Source: Mesorhizobium sp. INR15
Lineage (GTDB): Bacteria; Pseudomonadota; Alphaproteobacteria; Rhizobiales; Rhizobiaceae
Direction of reading: 5' to 3'
Assembly (NCBI RefSeq): GCF_015500075.1
Contig: NZ_CP045496.1
Span: 3,854,001-3,918,000, forward strand
Length of the DNA stretch: 64,000 nt
Shown: piece by piece, positions 15,886 through 24,179 of the stretch
Layout of the letters: each line of letters begins with the position of its first letter
Numbering within the stretch: position 1 is the stretch's first letter
Notes under the pieces: generated by a model
Told to the model about the DNA's origin: nothing
What the model saw: the letters and a program-made list of their open reading frames with translations, nothing else
Databases searched by the model: none
Made by a program: the position numbers and the translations under genes

Positions 15886-17073
15886 TTAGGCGGCGTTGAC
15901 CAAAGCCATGCCCTCGAATTGGTGATAGCCGATTGCCGTTGCAAGCACGGTTTTTGGAATACCCTCGAACGGCTTTTCGGCCGCGGTATCAAAAACAGGG
16001 TAGGCGGCCTTGCGGTCGACAGCGAGTGCGGCCAGCGCCACGGCGAAGGGGAACTGCGCCTCCTTCATGTGGCCGGTCAGGGTCGAGAAGCCGCGCGCGG
16101 CGATTGCCGCATTGGCTTCGAGCGCCGTCTTCTCGGCGATGGTTGCCGCGTGCGCGCCCGATGCGCCCGACATGGCCAGCAACTGACCATTGGGCAGCGC
16201 CGCCTGCTTGAGCAAAGCGGCGATCTCGGCATCGAGTTCGCCCTGCCGCCGTCTGGCGCGGCTGGACATGACCGGACCGAGTTCGGCGTAAATTCTTTGC
16301 CCGCGCCTTGTGGCGTGTTCGCGCTGCTCCAGCACCAGGAAGGCGCCACCGGAGCCGGTCACCACACCACCGCCTTCAGCGCCCTGGCGTTGCCAGACCG
16401 GCTTCCACGGGCCACGATGCAGGTAACCCGCCAGTTCATAGCCGAGCAGCATGTCGGAATGTTCGGTCTGAAACGCGCCGCCGACCAGGATATGCGTCGA
16501 CTGGCCGGAGCGGATGCGCGCGGCGGCGGTTTCGACCGCGGCGACCCCCGCACCTTCCTCACCCATGAAGGTGCGCGACGAGCCGGTCACCTTGTGGACG
16601 ATGGAGATGTTGCCGGCGAGAAGGTTGGAAAGCTGGGCCAGGAACAGCGTCGGCCGCAGTTCGGTTGTCAGCTTTTCATTGAGCAGCACGTCGCGGTCGT
16701 TGCGGCTTTCCGAAGCGGCAAGAATGGCGGCATCAACGGCTTCGTCACGCTCGCCGCCGCCGGCAGCCACCACCATGTCCATGGTCGCGCAGAGTTCGTC
16801 ATTGCCCTTGATGCCGGCATCGTCCAGCGCCAGCCCGGCGGAATAGGTGCCCAGCCTCTGCCAGGTTTCCATCTGGCGCTGGTCGCCACGCTTGGCAATC
16901 TGCAGGTTCCAGTCGATTTCCGGCAGCGGATGCACGGTGTAGGGCGAGAAGCGCGCGGCCTCAAGCACCGGTTCCAGGCCCGGCCGTGCGAGCTTCTGCC
17001 AATGCGCATCCGGACCCTCTCCCAGAGAGGAGACAAGGCCAATGCCGGTGATGACGACGTCGCGAGCGCTCAT
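15886..17073 (-). CDS. Ketosynthase homologue lacking the active-site Cys (FabF2XL type)
   Basis: A 395-residue thiolase-fold protein aligned over its whole length with KAS II enzymes (VVITGIGLVSSLGEG start, FLVLEQ core). Where an active enzyme has TACATG, this chain reads VTGSSRTFMGEEGAG (about residues 162-176), with no cysteine. The first catalytic His motif is replaced by MSGASGAHA; only the second His survives (LTGHMKEAQ, His335). It is therefore probably a non-catalytic partner of the adjacent FabF1-type enzyme. The ATG at 17073 is used; a TTG at 17097 is possible. It follows acpXL by about 40 bases, in the same operon. Confidence 0.85.
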   Translation of the reverse strand: MSARDVVITGIGLVSSLGEGPDAHWQKLARPGLEPVLEAARFSPYTVHPLPEIDWNLQIAKRGDQRQMETWQRLGTYSAGLALDDAGIKGNDELCATMDMVVAAGGGERDEAVDAAILAASESRNDRDVLLNEKLTTELRPTLFLAQLSNLLAGNISIVHKVTGSSRTFMGEEGAGVAAVETAAARIRSGQSTHILVGGAFQTEHSDMLLGYELAGYLHRGPWKPVWQRQGAEGGGVVTGSGGAFLVLEQREHATRRGQRIYAELGPVMSSRARRRQGELDAEIAALLKQAALPNGQLLAMSGASGAHAATIAEKTALEANAAIAARGFSTLTGHMKEAQFPFAVALAALAVDRKAAYPVFDTAAEKPFEGIPKTVLATAIGYHQFEGMALVNAA

Positions 17074-17112
17074 GGCTGGGTGTTGTCGGTCAGGCAATGC
17101 GACGCGTCAAGG

Positions 17113-17394
17113 TCAGGCCGTCTTGGCGGCAACAAGTGCGTCGATCTTGGCGCACAGGTTCTTCATGACGAAGTAATCGTCGGTCGAAGCCTTGCCGTCG
17201 TTGACTTCCTGCGTCCACTTTTCCAGCGGCACCTTGATGCCGAATTCCTTGTCGATGGCAAAGACGATGTCGAGGAAGTCCAGGCTGTCGATGCCGAGAT
17301 CGTCGATGGTGTGGCTTTCAGGCGTGATCGTGTCGATATCGATCTCGCTGGTGTCGGCGATGATCTTGGCGACTTTGTCGAACGTGGTGGACAA
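17113..17394 (-). CDS. acpXL: Acyl carrier protein AcpXL
   Basis: A 93-residue special acyl carrier protein that carries the 27-hydroxyoctacosanoyl-type chain to lipid A in rhizobia. The phosphopantetheine serine is in LGIDSLDFLDI, and the C-terminus KNLCAKIDALVAAK is characteristic of AcpXL. It starts with TTG at 17394: AAGGA lies seven bases upstream, the length then matches the family, and no in-frame ATG exists before residue 50 of the mature region. It is the first gene of the cluster acpXL-fabF2-fabF1-adh-lpxXL. A dehydratase gene (fabZ) that follows acpXL in Rhizobium is absent here. Confidence 0.93.
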   Translation of the reverse strand: MSTTFDKVAKIIADTSEIDIDTITPESHTIDDLGIDSLDFLDIVFAIDKEFGIKVPLEKWTQEVNDGKASTDDYFVMKNLCAKIDALVAAKTA

Positions 17395-17520
17395 GGGCTT
17401 TTCCTTCGGTTGCGGGTGGAATCTGTCCGCATGTGTTTGGGCGCTGTCTAATCGGTTTTTCCCTGCAGGAAAAGGCCTGATGCGCCGGGCGCAGATGGGA
17501 TGGCTGTTTCGGAAACGCAA

Positions 17521-17559
17521 GAAGGGCCACCGTTTGACCGATGGCCCTTCCCATTTTTT
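17521..17559. terminator. Hairpin between the slipin gene and acpXL
   Basis: GAAGGGCCA...TGGCCCTTC, nine base pairs around a 12-base loop, with six T following on the plus strand. For the minus-strand slipin gene the downstream sequence is only moderately T-rich (TTGCGTTTCC). It separates the slipin transcript from acpXL. Confidence 0.5.
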
Positions 17560-17567
17560 GGCCGGTC

Positions 17568-18713
17568 TCAGCTGTCGCGGAGCTTGACCAGGTCGTTCAA
17601 GAGCCCGCCCGTTCCGTTGTGGACGGTCAGGCGCTCGATCTTGCCGGCGATGGTTTCCAGAGCTTCAAGCTCCTTCAGCCGCAGCATGACCGGGTTCTCC
17701 GCCATCAGCTTGGCCGTGTTGAGCAGCGAACGCGTGGCGTTCGTCTCCTCGCGGCGGCGGATCACGTTGGCCTCGGCCTGCTTCTCGGCCGAAACCACCT
17801 GGTTGAGGATTTCGCGCATCTCGCCCGGCAGGATCACATCCTTCAGAGCGATATCGCTGACCTCAACCCCGATCTCGGCCATGTCGGCACGGACCTTGCC
17901 GGCGGCCTCTTCATCGACCGTCACCTTCTTTTCAAGGATCTGGTCGAGCGTCAGCGCGGCAAGCGTCTTGCGGAAGGCGTATTGCAAGGCGCGGTAGAGG
18001 GCTTCGGAGAAGTCCTTCACCATGCTTACCGCCTTGACCGGATCAACGACACGGTACTCGGCTGATATGTTGACGCGGATCGTCACGCGATCCTTGGTCA
18101 ATACTTCCTGCCCTGCAACGTCGAGCGACTGGCGCTTCAGATCAACGACCTTGACCTGCACCATGCGCCCGACATTCCAGAACGCGTGCACTCCAGCGGC
18201 AAGCGTGCGGACCAGCACACCGTCGACGAACAGCAATCCGGCCTGGCCGTCAACGACCGGATGCACGGACATCAATTCCGCCTTCCTGCTTTGGCCGAGC
18301 CGGCGCATGACCGCTGGGTCGATGGCGAGATCGGCCGACGTGTCGACCAGCGTCACCTTCCACGGCCCGGCATCCGTCCACAACACCAGCTTGCGGTCCG
18401 GCGCCAGCACGGCGTGCAGGTTGCCGTCACGCTCGATGACGGCGACGTCCGTGCGCCCGGTGCGAACGATGGTGAAATGACGCGCGGCCACATCCGGGAG
18501 CTTGTCGAACAACGCCTTCTCATAAGCCGAAACGAATTCCGGGTTCCTCAGATCGTGCCGGGACACTTCAAGGTTGCCGCGCCGGTTGACGAGCGAGTGC
18601 TCGCCCGGCAGCAGGACAGCCTTGATCTCTCCCTTGTAGAGGGTGAGGGCACGTTCGTTTTCCTTTACGAGGACGTGTTCGCGTCCAAGAACCTTGTCGA
18701 GAATGGTTGTCAT
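17568..18713 (-). CDS. SPFH/Band 7 slipin-like protein
   Basis: A 381-residue SPFH-domain protein of the slipin/stomatin group. The Band 7 region starts after about residue 180 (VVDLKRQSLDVAGQEVLTKDRVTIRVNI) and ends in a charged coiled-coil-like stretch (EKQAEANVIRRREETNATRSLL). There is a long N-terminal half (1-170) that lacks a membrane helix, unlike canonical slipins, so it may be a cytosolic or peripheral scaffold. The ATG at 18713 has AGGAG eight bases upstream. It lies upstream of the lipid A cluster on the same strand but is separated by a hairpin. No function is proven for this subgroup. Confidence 0.85.
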   Translation of the reverse strand: MTTILDKVLGREHVLVKENERALTLYKGEIKAVLLPGEHSLVNRRGNLEVSRHDLRNPEFVSAYEKALFDKLPDVAARHFTIVRTGRTDVAVIERDGNLHAVLAPDRKLVLWTDAGPWKVTLVDTSADLAIDPAVMRRLGQSRKAELMSVHPVVDGQAGLLFVDGVLVRTLAAGVHAFWNVGRMVQVKVVDLKRQSLDVAGQEVLTKDRVTIRVNISAEYRVVDPVKAVSMVKDFSEALYRALQYAFRKTLAALTLDQILEKKVTVDEEAAGKVRADMAEIGVEVSDIALKDVILPGEMREILNQVVSAEKQAEANVIRRREETNATRSLLNTAKLMAENPVMLRLKELEALETIAGKIERLTVHNGTGGLLNDLVKLRDS

Positions 18714-19083
18714 TGTCTTCACTCCTGTCGGGCATGGCCCCATGCGAGGCGTCACGTCATGCGTCGATCGTTCCTTTCGTTTCTCGTTTCACATGCTTCC
18801 TACGTCGAATTCCGGCACGAATGATCCGGGGACTGGCGGCATCCGCTTGTGGCGGGCCCGAGGGAGCGGATCGCGAGGCAGCGAAGCGGGCTTGAGAAGC
18901 CAAAGCCTCTCTTGACGGCATCGTTGCGCCTTGATCGTCACCGCGGGCCTGGCCGCGAGCCGATGGCACCGGATCCTTTGTCCGGCCTGCACCCGAAGGT
19001 CTGGGCCGTCCATCAGATCTTCAGCATTCCAGTCCCCGGACCGTTTTTCAGATAACACCGTGGCAAGGTGCTGGCTTATCAGG
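18714..19083. other. 370-base stretch without a supported gene
   Basis: Between the slipin start and the tRNA-like genes. Short open frames exist on both strands but none has a ribosome site with a convincing start. The slipin promoter must lie at its left end. No strong hairpin with a T-run is seen after the tRNA-like pair. Confidence 0.6.
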
Positions 19084-19156
19084 CCAATGGAGAAGGGATC
19101 GAACCTTCGACAGTCAGATTAACAATCTGATGCTCTTCCAGCTGAGCTATCCGTGG
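19084..19156 (-). tRNA. tRNA-Asn(GTT)-like gene with mispaired acceptor stem
   Basis: On the minus strand a 73-nt cloverleaf can be drawn. The D arm is GCTC/GAGC. The anticodon arm TCAGA-TTGTTAA-TCTGA has a canonical 7-nt loop with U33 and anticodon GTT. The variable region is five bases and the T arm is GAAGG-TTCGATC-CCTTC. The discriminator is G, as in tRNA-Asn. The acceptor stem CCACGGA/TCCATTG has two mismatches, and CCA is not encoded (GCCT follows). The first three acceptor bases are also the CCA of the preceding tRNA-like gene. Whether it is charged with Asn or functional is uncertain. Confidence 0.55.
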
Positions 19157-19227
19157 TGCAGACGACGGGACTCGAACCCACAACCTCCGGAGTATGTCCG
19201 GCGCTCTCCCAGTTGAGCTACATCCGC
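19154..19227 (-). ncRNA. tRNA-like gene with a 5-nt anticodon loop and encoded CCA
   Basis: On the minus strand all arms of a tRNA are present. Acceptor GCGGATG pairs fully with CGTCTGC (two wobbles), followed by A and CCA. The D arm is GCTC-AACTGGGA-GAGC, and the T arm is GTGGG-TTCGAGT-CCCGT. The anticodon stem CCGGA/TCCGG closes a loop of only five bases, CATAC, with no U33, so the molecule is two bases shorter than a normal tRNA and cannot present a normal anticodon. It may be a decayed tRNA or a non-decoding tRNA-like RNA. Its CCA overlaps the next tRNA-like gene. Confidence 0.6.
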
Positions 19228-19259
19228 GATCCCAATCCCCAAAGCGGCGCCGTATACAG

Positions 19260-19274
19260 GGCGGCAAAGCCGCC
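19260..19274. repeat. Short hairpin upstream of the tRNA-like pair
   Basis: GGCGGC-AAA-GCCGCC, six perfect base pairs, 33 bases upstream of the first tRNA-like gene on the minus strand. TATACGG, a possible -10-like sequence for that strand, follows. The rest of the spacer up to 19443 shows nothing further. Confidence 0.3.
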
Positions 19275-19443
19275 TGCACGGGCGGAGACGAAAGCTCCAA
19301 CCGTTGTGCTCGCTTCGGTTTTCGTGACCGGGAGCGCGCCTATAGCCCCTGCGACGGGTTGTCGCAAGCGGCATTGTCGTGGCCAAATCGCGGCTTCTTT
19401 GAGTGTGATGTTTTGGCAACAGTCAGCGCAACCGGAGCGTGCC

Positions 19444-19992
19444 TTAGAATGTGACGCGGCCAAGCACGCGCAGGCCGTCGCCCTGCGGCTCAACCACCAC
19501 GGCTTCGCCTTCACGCGGCGAAATTCCGGTCAGCGCCAGGATGTTTTCCAGATGGGTGACCATGACCAGATTGTCGGAGCCGGAATAACCACGGACTTCC
19601 TTCATGATCGCTGCGATCTGCGCGGCTTTTTCGGCCTCATCGGTTTTCAAGAGGTCGAGCGGCTCGAAAAGAACTGGCTCCGCCTCGAAGGCGATGCGGG
19701 CGGTGTCAAGGCACCGGCAGTAGCGGCTGGACAAGATGCGCTCGATAGGGGCCGCGCGCGCGGCAAACAGTGCACCGATCTTGCTCGCCTGCTGCTTGCC
19801 GCGTGCCGACAGGTTGATCTGGGTCGCACAATTGGCGATGTCGAAATTGGCCGGGTCAGTCGTGCCGGTGACCATCGCATGGCGAAGCAGCACCACGTGG
19901 CCGCCGTCGCGCAGCAGCGCCCAGCCAGCATCCGTCGCCTGGGCCGTGGCAGGGATAGCAAACAGAAGCAGCGCCAGCACAAATCGAATCAT
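19444..19992 (-). CDS. Exported histidine-phosphatase-family protein
   Basis: A 182-residue protein with a signal peptide (about residues 1-19, FVLALLLFAIPATAQA) and a histidine phosphatase fold. The catalytic LLRHAM motif is near residue 36, with a conserved Arg in LSSRYCRCLDTA, and the second catalytic His is in VMVTHLENI. Periplasmic members act on phosphate esters, but substrates vary widely and cannot be predicted. The start ATG at 19992 directly precedes the signal peptide. It lies downstream of the large caspase/TPR gene on the same strand, with a 100-base gap, so co-transcription is possible. Confidence 0.88.
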   Translation of the reverse strand: MIRFVLALLLFAIPATAQATDAGWALLRDGGHVVLLRHAMVTGTTDPANFDIANCATQINLSARGKQQASKIGALFAARAAPIERILSSRYCRCLDTARIAFEAEPVLFEPLDLLKTDEAEKAAQIAAIMKEVRGYSGSDNLVMVTHLENILALTGISPREGEAVVVEPQGDGLRVLGRVTF

Positions 19993-20094
19993 AGGCTATC
20001 CTTCTCCGGTTCCCGGCATGGGATCCGGTGAGAGGACATATAGGGACGGTAAAGCCAGCCGAAAGACAAGGCACGCTAGGGTGAGGGAAAGTTC

Positions 20095-23000
20095 CTACTT
20101 CTTCGCCATCTGCTGTTTGGCCAGGTCGATCTTTTTGTCGGTGAGCGGGATGGGGATCGTGTAGCCGGCTTCGGTAAAGCCCTGCTTGGCATTCTCGAAG
20201 AACTCGATCGCTTTGAGATATTCGGCCTTGCCGCCGCCATAGCTGGCGCGGTTCCAGTGGATGTCACCGAGATTGTTCTGCTCAAACGCCCATTGCAGCG
20301 GCTGGCTTTCGCGGGTGAAGACTTTCAAGGTCGCCGTGAAGGCCGCCTCTGCTTCGTTGAGGTATTTGTCGGTACGCTGGAGATTGCCGAGATTGAGCAG
20401 GCTCATGCCGATGCCATTCTGGGCGTTGGCCCAGTCGACGGGTGCGCCCTCGATGGTCAGCACCTCAAGGGCGGCACGCCGCGCGGCGATCGAATCCTGC
20501 AGGGTCTTCGGGTTGGCATCGCTCATGCTCAGCCAATGCAGCGCCGAGCCGAGACCCGCCTCGGTCAACGCCCATTGGCGCGGGTTCGTCTCGCGTTTGT
20601 ATTCGCGCAGCGCGTCGCGATATGCCGCGATCGCATCTGTGTAATGTTCGGGCTTGTCGGCGAGGCCGCCAAGCAGCTGCAGCGTGTTGCCGAGATTGTA
20701 ATGGCTCATCGCCCAGTCGAGTGGAAACGCCCTTCTGGTGTAGACCCGACGCGCCGCCTGGAATGCAGCGACCGACTCCTCAAGTTTGGCCGGATCGCGG
20801 TTGCGCTGGCCGAGCGTCTGGTAGATCGAGCCGAGATTGTTCTGCGCCGAGGCCCAGTCCATTGGAAAACGCTGGCGGGTGAAGATGGTCAATGCATCGC
20901 CATAGGCAAGCGCGGCCTCCTCCAGCGCGGCGGTGCCCATATCGAAGCGGGCAGCACCGCTCAATGCGTTGCCGAGGTTGAGGCGGCTGGTTGCCCAGGA
21001 GATCGGGAAGGTTTCGCGGGTCCGAACCTCAAGTGAGGCCCGGAAAGCATCCGCCGCCTCGTCGATCTTGGCCTTGTCGTTGAGCTGAGTGCCAAGCGAA
21101 ACAAGGGTGTTGCCGAGATTGTTCTCGACCATCGCCCACTGCACGGGCGCCTTTTGCCGCGTGTATTCCTCAAGCGCCAGCCGATAGGCGGCTTCCGCTT
21201 CAGCGAGATGCTTGCCGGCCGGCTCGCGTTCGGACAGCGCATAGAGCGCCAGACCAAGATTGTTCTGCGATGAGGCCCAGTCGAATGGTACCTTGTCGCG
21301 CGGGCGTTTCTCGATGGTGGCGAGCATGGCTGCCACCGCTTCGTTCAGGCGCTTCGGATCGCTCTCGCGCTCGCCGACCTTCAACAAGACATTGGCCAGG
21401 TTGTTCTGCGCCGCGGCCCAGTTGAGATCATCCTTCTCGCGTTCGAATACGACAAGCGAATCGCGAAAGATCTGTGCTGCCTCTTCCAGATGCGCCGTTG
21501 CGGTTTCCCGCTCGCCGATCGTCTGCAGCACCACCGCCATGTTGTTGCGGGTGATCGCCCAGTCACGGTTTTGCTCACCATTGGGGATGAAATCGAGGAT
21601 GACGCCATAGGCCTTGAGAGAGCGCTGCAGCGCGTCCAGGTCGCCGGTCGCATAGCCATGGGCGCTCAGCGCCTCGGCCTCCTGGTTCTTGTAGTTCCAG
21701 CGCAGCTTGTCGTCCCACTTCTCGACCAGCGAGAAGGCCTTGCCATAGTCATTGGCAGCCGCGAGATAATCGAAGACCAGCGCCGAGGCATCGGCGCGCC
21801 TGGCATAGATAGCGGCGTCGGCGATACGCTTCTGCTTGACCAAGGCCTCGGCATCATCGACCGCGCTGCCTGTTTCCTCGACCCGGCCAACAGCCTCATC
21901 GAGGAATTTGCGTGCCGTCGCGATCGCGCCCTGGCCGATCGCCTTGTCGGCGGACGCGACAAGGCGTTTGATCTCCGGATCGTCGGTGCGCAATGCGGCC
22001 TGCTCGGACATCATCTTCTTCAAGCGCTCGGACTGGGCGTCGAGCACCTTTTGCAGCTCGGTCGGGTCTTCCGGAATCTTTTCCGTGCCAAGTGCCCTCA
22101 GCACGCCATAGAGCGCGTCGAGGGGCACGCCATCCTGCAGCGAGGCCAGTTCCACTTGCGCCCGCTTGGGATCAGGCAGGTCGGAAATGGTGAGCAGCAG
22201 CTGCCGCCGCTCGCCGGTGATCAGCCCGTCATCGCCCGTCGGTTCCGGCGGAGCGACGCCGAAATAGAGCAGGCGGCGCAGGCTCTCGTTGACCCAGGGA
22301 CGCTGCTTGGCCTTGGTGTCGAGATAGACTTCTTCGGTCACCATGCGCATGACCGAGCCGAACTCGGTGCCCTTCATCGCAGCGAGATGGCGCAACAAAG
22401 CCGCCGCGTAGGGGCTGTTTTCGCCGGCGGCGCCGTCCATCGCCGGGCGCCCTGGTTCAGCGGCGAAGCCGATCACGGTGCCGAGGCTCTCGGTTGCCGC
22501 CGGCGCATTGGCAAGGGTCTTGGCGCCGCGCAAGGGTTCGAGACCGCCTTCGCCGATCGGCGAAGCCGATGCGGTTGGCGCCTTGCGTACCATCGCGTCT
22601 GGTGGAAACGGGTTGGTGCGGCAAGCATCGAGCAGGATGATCGTCACAGGCACCGTCTTCTTCAATTCATCCATGACGGCGGAAATCGGCACCAGGGCCG
22701 CGTCGGCATCCTTCAGCGACGAGACGTCGGCATCGACCGGAACCAGATAATTCTCGCCATCGGCTTCGATGCCGTGACCGGAATAGTAGATGAAGGCGAC
22801 GTCGGCGCCCTCGGCATCCTCGGCGAATCTCTCAAGGTCGCGCTTCAGCTTGGCGGCATCGCGATCGGTAACGCTGCGGGCGTCGAATCCAAGATCGGTC
22901 AGCATCTTGGCCATGTCGCGGGCATCGTTCGCCGGGTTGGGAAGGGCGGCGATGTGTTGGTAATTCGACTGGCCGACGATCAGCGCCACGCCCTTGAGGC

Positions 23001-23115
23001 TCCTGGTCTCGGCGGCCTGAAGCGTCGTCGCGGCAAGGCAAAACAGCATGGCGACAAAAACCGCCAGCCATGTGCGCCGCAAGAGATACGGTTTCGGGAT
23101 TTCGACAAAAGCCAT
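20095..23115 (-). CDS. Exported caspase-like peptidase with long TPR array
   Basis: A 1006-residue protein. It has a signal peptide (about 1-34, ending TTLQAAE). A peptidase C14 (p20) domain follows at about 40-270, with the catalytic His in YYSGHG and Cys in LLDACRTNPF. A linker region of charged helices runs to about 440, and then some twelve tetratricopeptide-like repeats, many with the pattern W-A-x2-x-N-N-L-G. Bacterial orthocaspases cleave after basic residues; here the array would recruit partners in the periplasm. The ATG at 23115 is chosen for the signal peptide; one at 23175 is possible. It is divergent from the AEC transporter gene. Confidence 0.9.
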   Translation of the reverse strand: MAFVEIPKPYLLRRTWLAVFVAMLFCLAATTLQAAETRSLKGVALIVGQSNYQHIAALPNPANDARDMAKMLTDLGFDARSVTDRDAAKLKRDLERFAEDAEGADVAFIYYSGHGIEADGENYLVPVDADVSSLKDADAALVPISAVMDELKKTVPVTIILLDACRTNPFPPDAMVRKAPTASASPIGEGGLEPLRGAKTLANAPAATESLGTVIGFAAEPGRPAMDGAAGENSPYAAALLRHLAAMKGTEFGSVMRMVTEEVYLDTKAKQRPWVNESLRRLLYFGVAPPEPTGDDGLITGERRQLLLTISDLPDPKRAQVELASLQDGVPLDALYGVLRALGTEKIPEDPTELQKVLDAQSERLKKMMSEQAALRTDDPEIKRLVASADKAIGQGAIATARKFLDEAVGRVEETGSAVDDAEALVKQKRIADAAIYARRADASALVFDYLAAANDYGKAFSLVEKWDDKLRWNYKNQEAEALSAHGYATGDLDALQRSLKAYGVILDFIPNGEQNRDWAITRNNMAVVLQTIGERETATAHLEEAAQIFRDSLVVFEREKDDLNWAAAQNNLANVLLKVGERESDPKRLNEAVAAMLATIEKRPRDKVPFDWASSQNNLGLALYALSEREPAGKHLAEAEAAYRLALEEYTRQKAPVQWAMVENNLGNTLVSLGTQLNDKAKIDEAADAFRASLEVRTRETFPISWATSRLNLGNALSGAARFDMGTAALEEAALAYGDALTIFTRQRFPMDWASAQNNLGSIYQTLGQRNRDPAKLEESVAAFQAARRVYTRRAFPLDWAMSHYNLGNTLQLLGGLADKPEHYTDAIAAYRDALREYKRETNPRQWALTEAGLGSALHWLSMSDANPKTLQDSIAARRAALEVLTIEGAPVDWANAQNGIGMSLLNLGNLQRTDKYLNEAEAAFTATLKVFTRESQPLQWAFEQNNLGDIHWNRASYGGGKAEYLKAIEFFENAKQGFTEAGYTIPIPLTDKKIDLAKQQMAKK

Positions 23116-23228
23116 TCTGTCGTTCGTATCCGCCCTGATGATCGCAAACCCACTATTACGTTGCCTGCCGACCATGATCAAATTCGGGCAGGATTGCGCG
23201 GCAATTCCGGGTCGCCTATCCCTGAACA

Positions 23229-24179
23229 ATGTCTCCGCTCACCGAAACCGTGCTCTTCGTCTTCAGTCTGGTCGCGCTCGGCTATCTCGCTGGGTTGACC
23301 GGCTATCTGAAACCGGCGAGCGGCGAGGGGATATCCGACTTCGCGGTGCGCGTGGCGATGCCGCTGCTCCTGTTCCAGACGATGGTGAAGGCCGATTTCC
23401 ATGGCGCCGCGCCGTGGTCGCTGTGGAGTATCTATTTCACGGCGGTGGCGATCACCTGGTCGCTCGGCCATCTGGTCATGACAAGGGTCTTCGGGCGGGA
23501 TGCCCGCGCAGGCATCGTCGGCGGCGTATCGTCATCCTTTTCCAACGTCGTGCTGCTTGGGGCGCCCTTCATCCTGGGCGTATTCGGGCCAAGCGGGTTC
23601 GAAGTGCTGTCGCTGCTCGTCTCAGTCCACCTGCCGACCATGATGATGGCTTCGATCGTGCTGTTCGAGATGTTCGGCCGTGGTGGCGGCGAGCCGGTGC
23701 ATCCGTTGCGTGTTGTCCGGAGTTTTCTCGGGAAGCTCTTCGTCAACCCGCTGATCATCGGCATCCTGGCCGGCCTGGCATGGCGCATCACCGGTCAACC
23801 GTTGCCGCAACTCACCGGGCGGCTGGTCGACGCGCTGGCCAACACTGCTGGGCCGGTGGCGCTGTTTGCAATGGGGCTCAGCCTGCGCCGTTTCGGCATT
23901 TCCGGCAACATCCGGCCGGCGCTCGCACTTTCGGCCCTGAAGCTTCTCCTGATGCCGGCGCTGGTTCTCGGCCTCGTCTGGCTGTTCGGCCTTCCGCCGC
24001 TGACCGCCAAGGTGGCGGTGATGGTTGCGGCGCTGCCGTCCGGCGTCAATTCCTACCTTATCGCGGTGCAGTTCAACACCGGCCAGGCCCTGGCCTCGAA
24101 CCAGATGACCATCGCCACGGCCGGTGCCGCCGTCACCACGGCCTTCTGGCTGATGATTGTGGCTCATGTCTTCGGCTAG
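23229..24179 (+). CDS. AEC-family transporter
   Basis: A 316-residue membrane protein of the auxin efflux carrier (AEC) family. It has about ten hydrophobic segments in two inverted halves of five. The central GILAGLAWRITGQPLP loop and the late ALPSGVNSYLIAVQFN segment are family landmarks. Bacterial members move malonate, malate or related carboxylates, so a dicarboxylate is the likeliest class of substrate. The start is an ATG at 23229, 113 bases from the divergent caspase gene. The gene downstream, a semialdehyde dehydrogenase, starts 180 bases later on the same strand. Confidence 0.9.
   Translation: MSPLTETVLFVFSLVALGYLAGLTGYLKPASGEGISDFAVRVAMPLLLFQTMVKADFHGAAPWSLWSIYFTAVAITWSLGHLVMTRVFGRDARAGIVGGVSSSFSNVVLLGAPFILGVFGPSGFEVLSLLVSVHLPTMMMASIVLFEMFGRGGGEPVHPLRVVRSFLGKLFVNPLIIGILAGLAWRITGQPLPQLTGRLVDALANTAGPVALFAMGLSLRRFGISGNIRPALALSALKLLLMPALVLGLVWLFGLPPLTAKVAVMVAALPSGVNSYLIAVQFNTGQALASNQMTIATAGAAVTTAFWLMIVAHVFG

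Noticed and set aside
15886..17073. Frameshift or sequencing error as explanation for the missing ketosynthase Cys
   Set aside because: The frame is open throughout, and flanking conserved blocks (GIGLVSSLGEG, LTGHMKEAQ) are in the same frame, so the loss is real substitution.
18789..19058. A minus-strand frame of 89 codons after the tRNA-like genes
   Set aside because: GTG start without ribosome site, no recognisable domain, and composition like its shadows; not listed as a gene.
21490..23298. A 602-codon open frame on the plus strand
   Set aside because: It is antisense to the caspase/TPR gene and shows low-complexity, Arg/Gly-rich sequence only.
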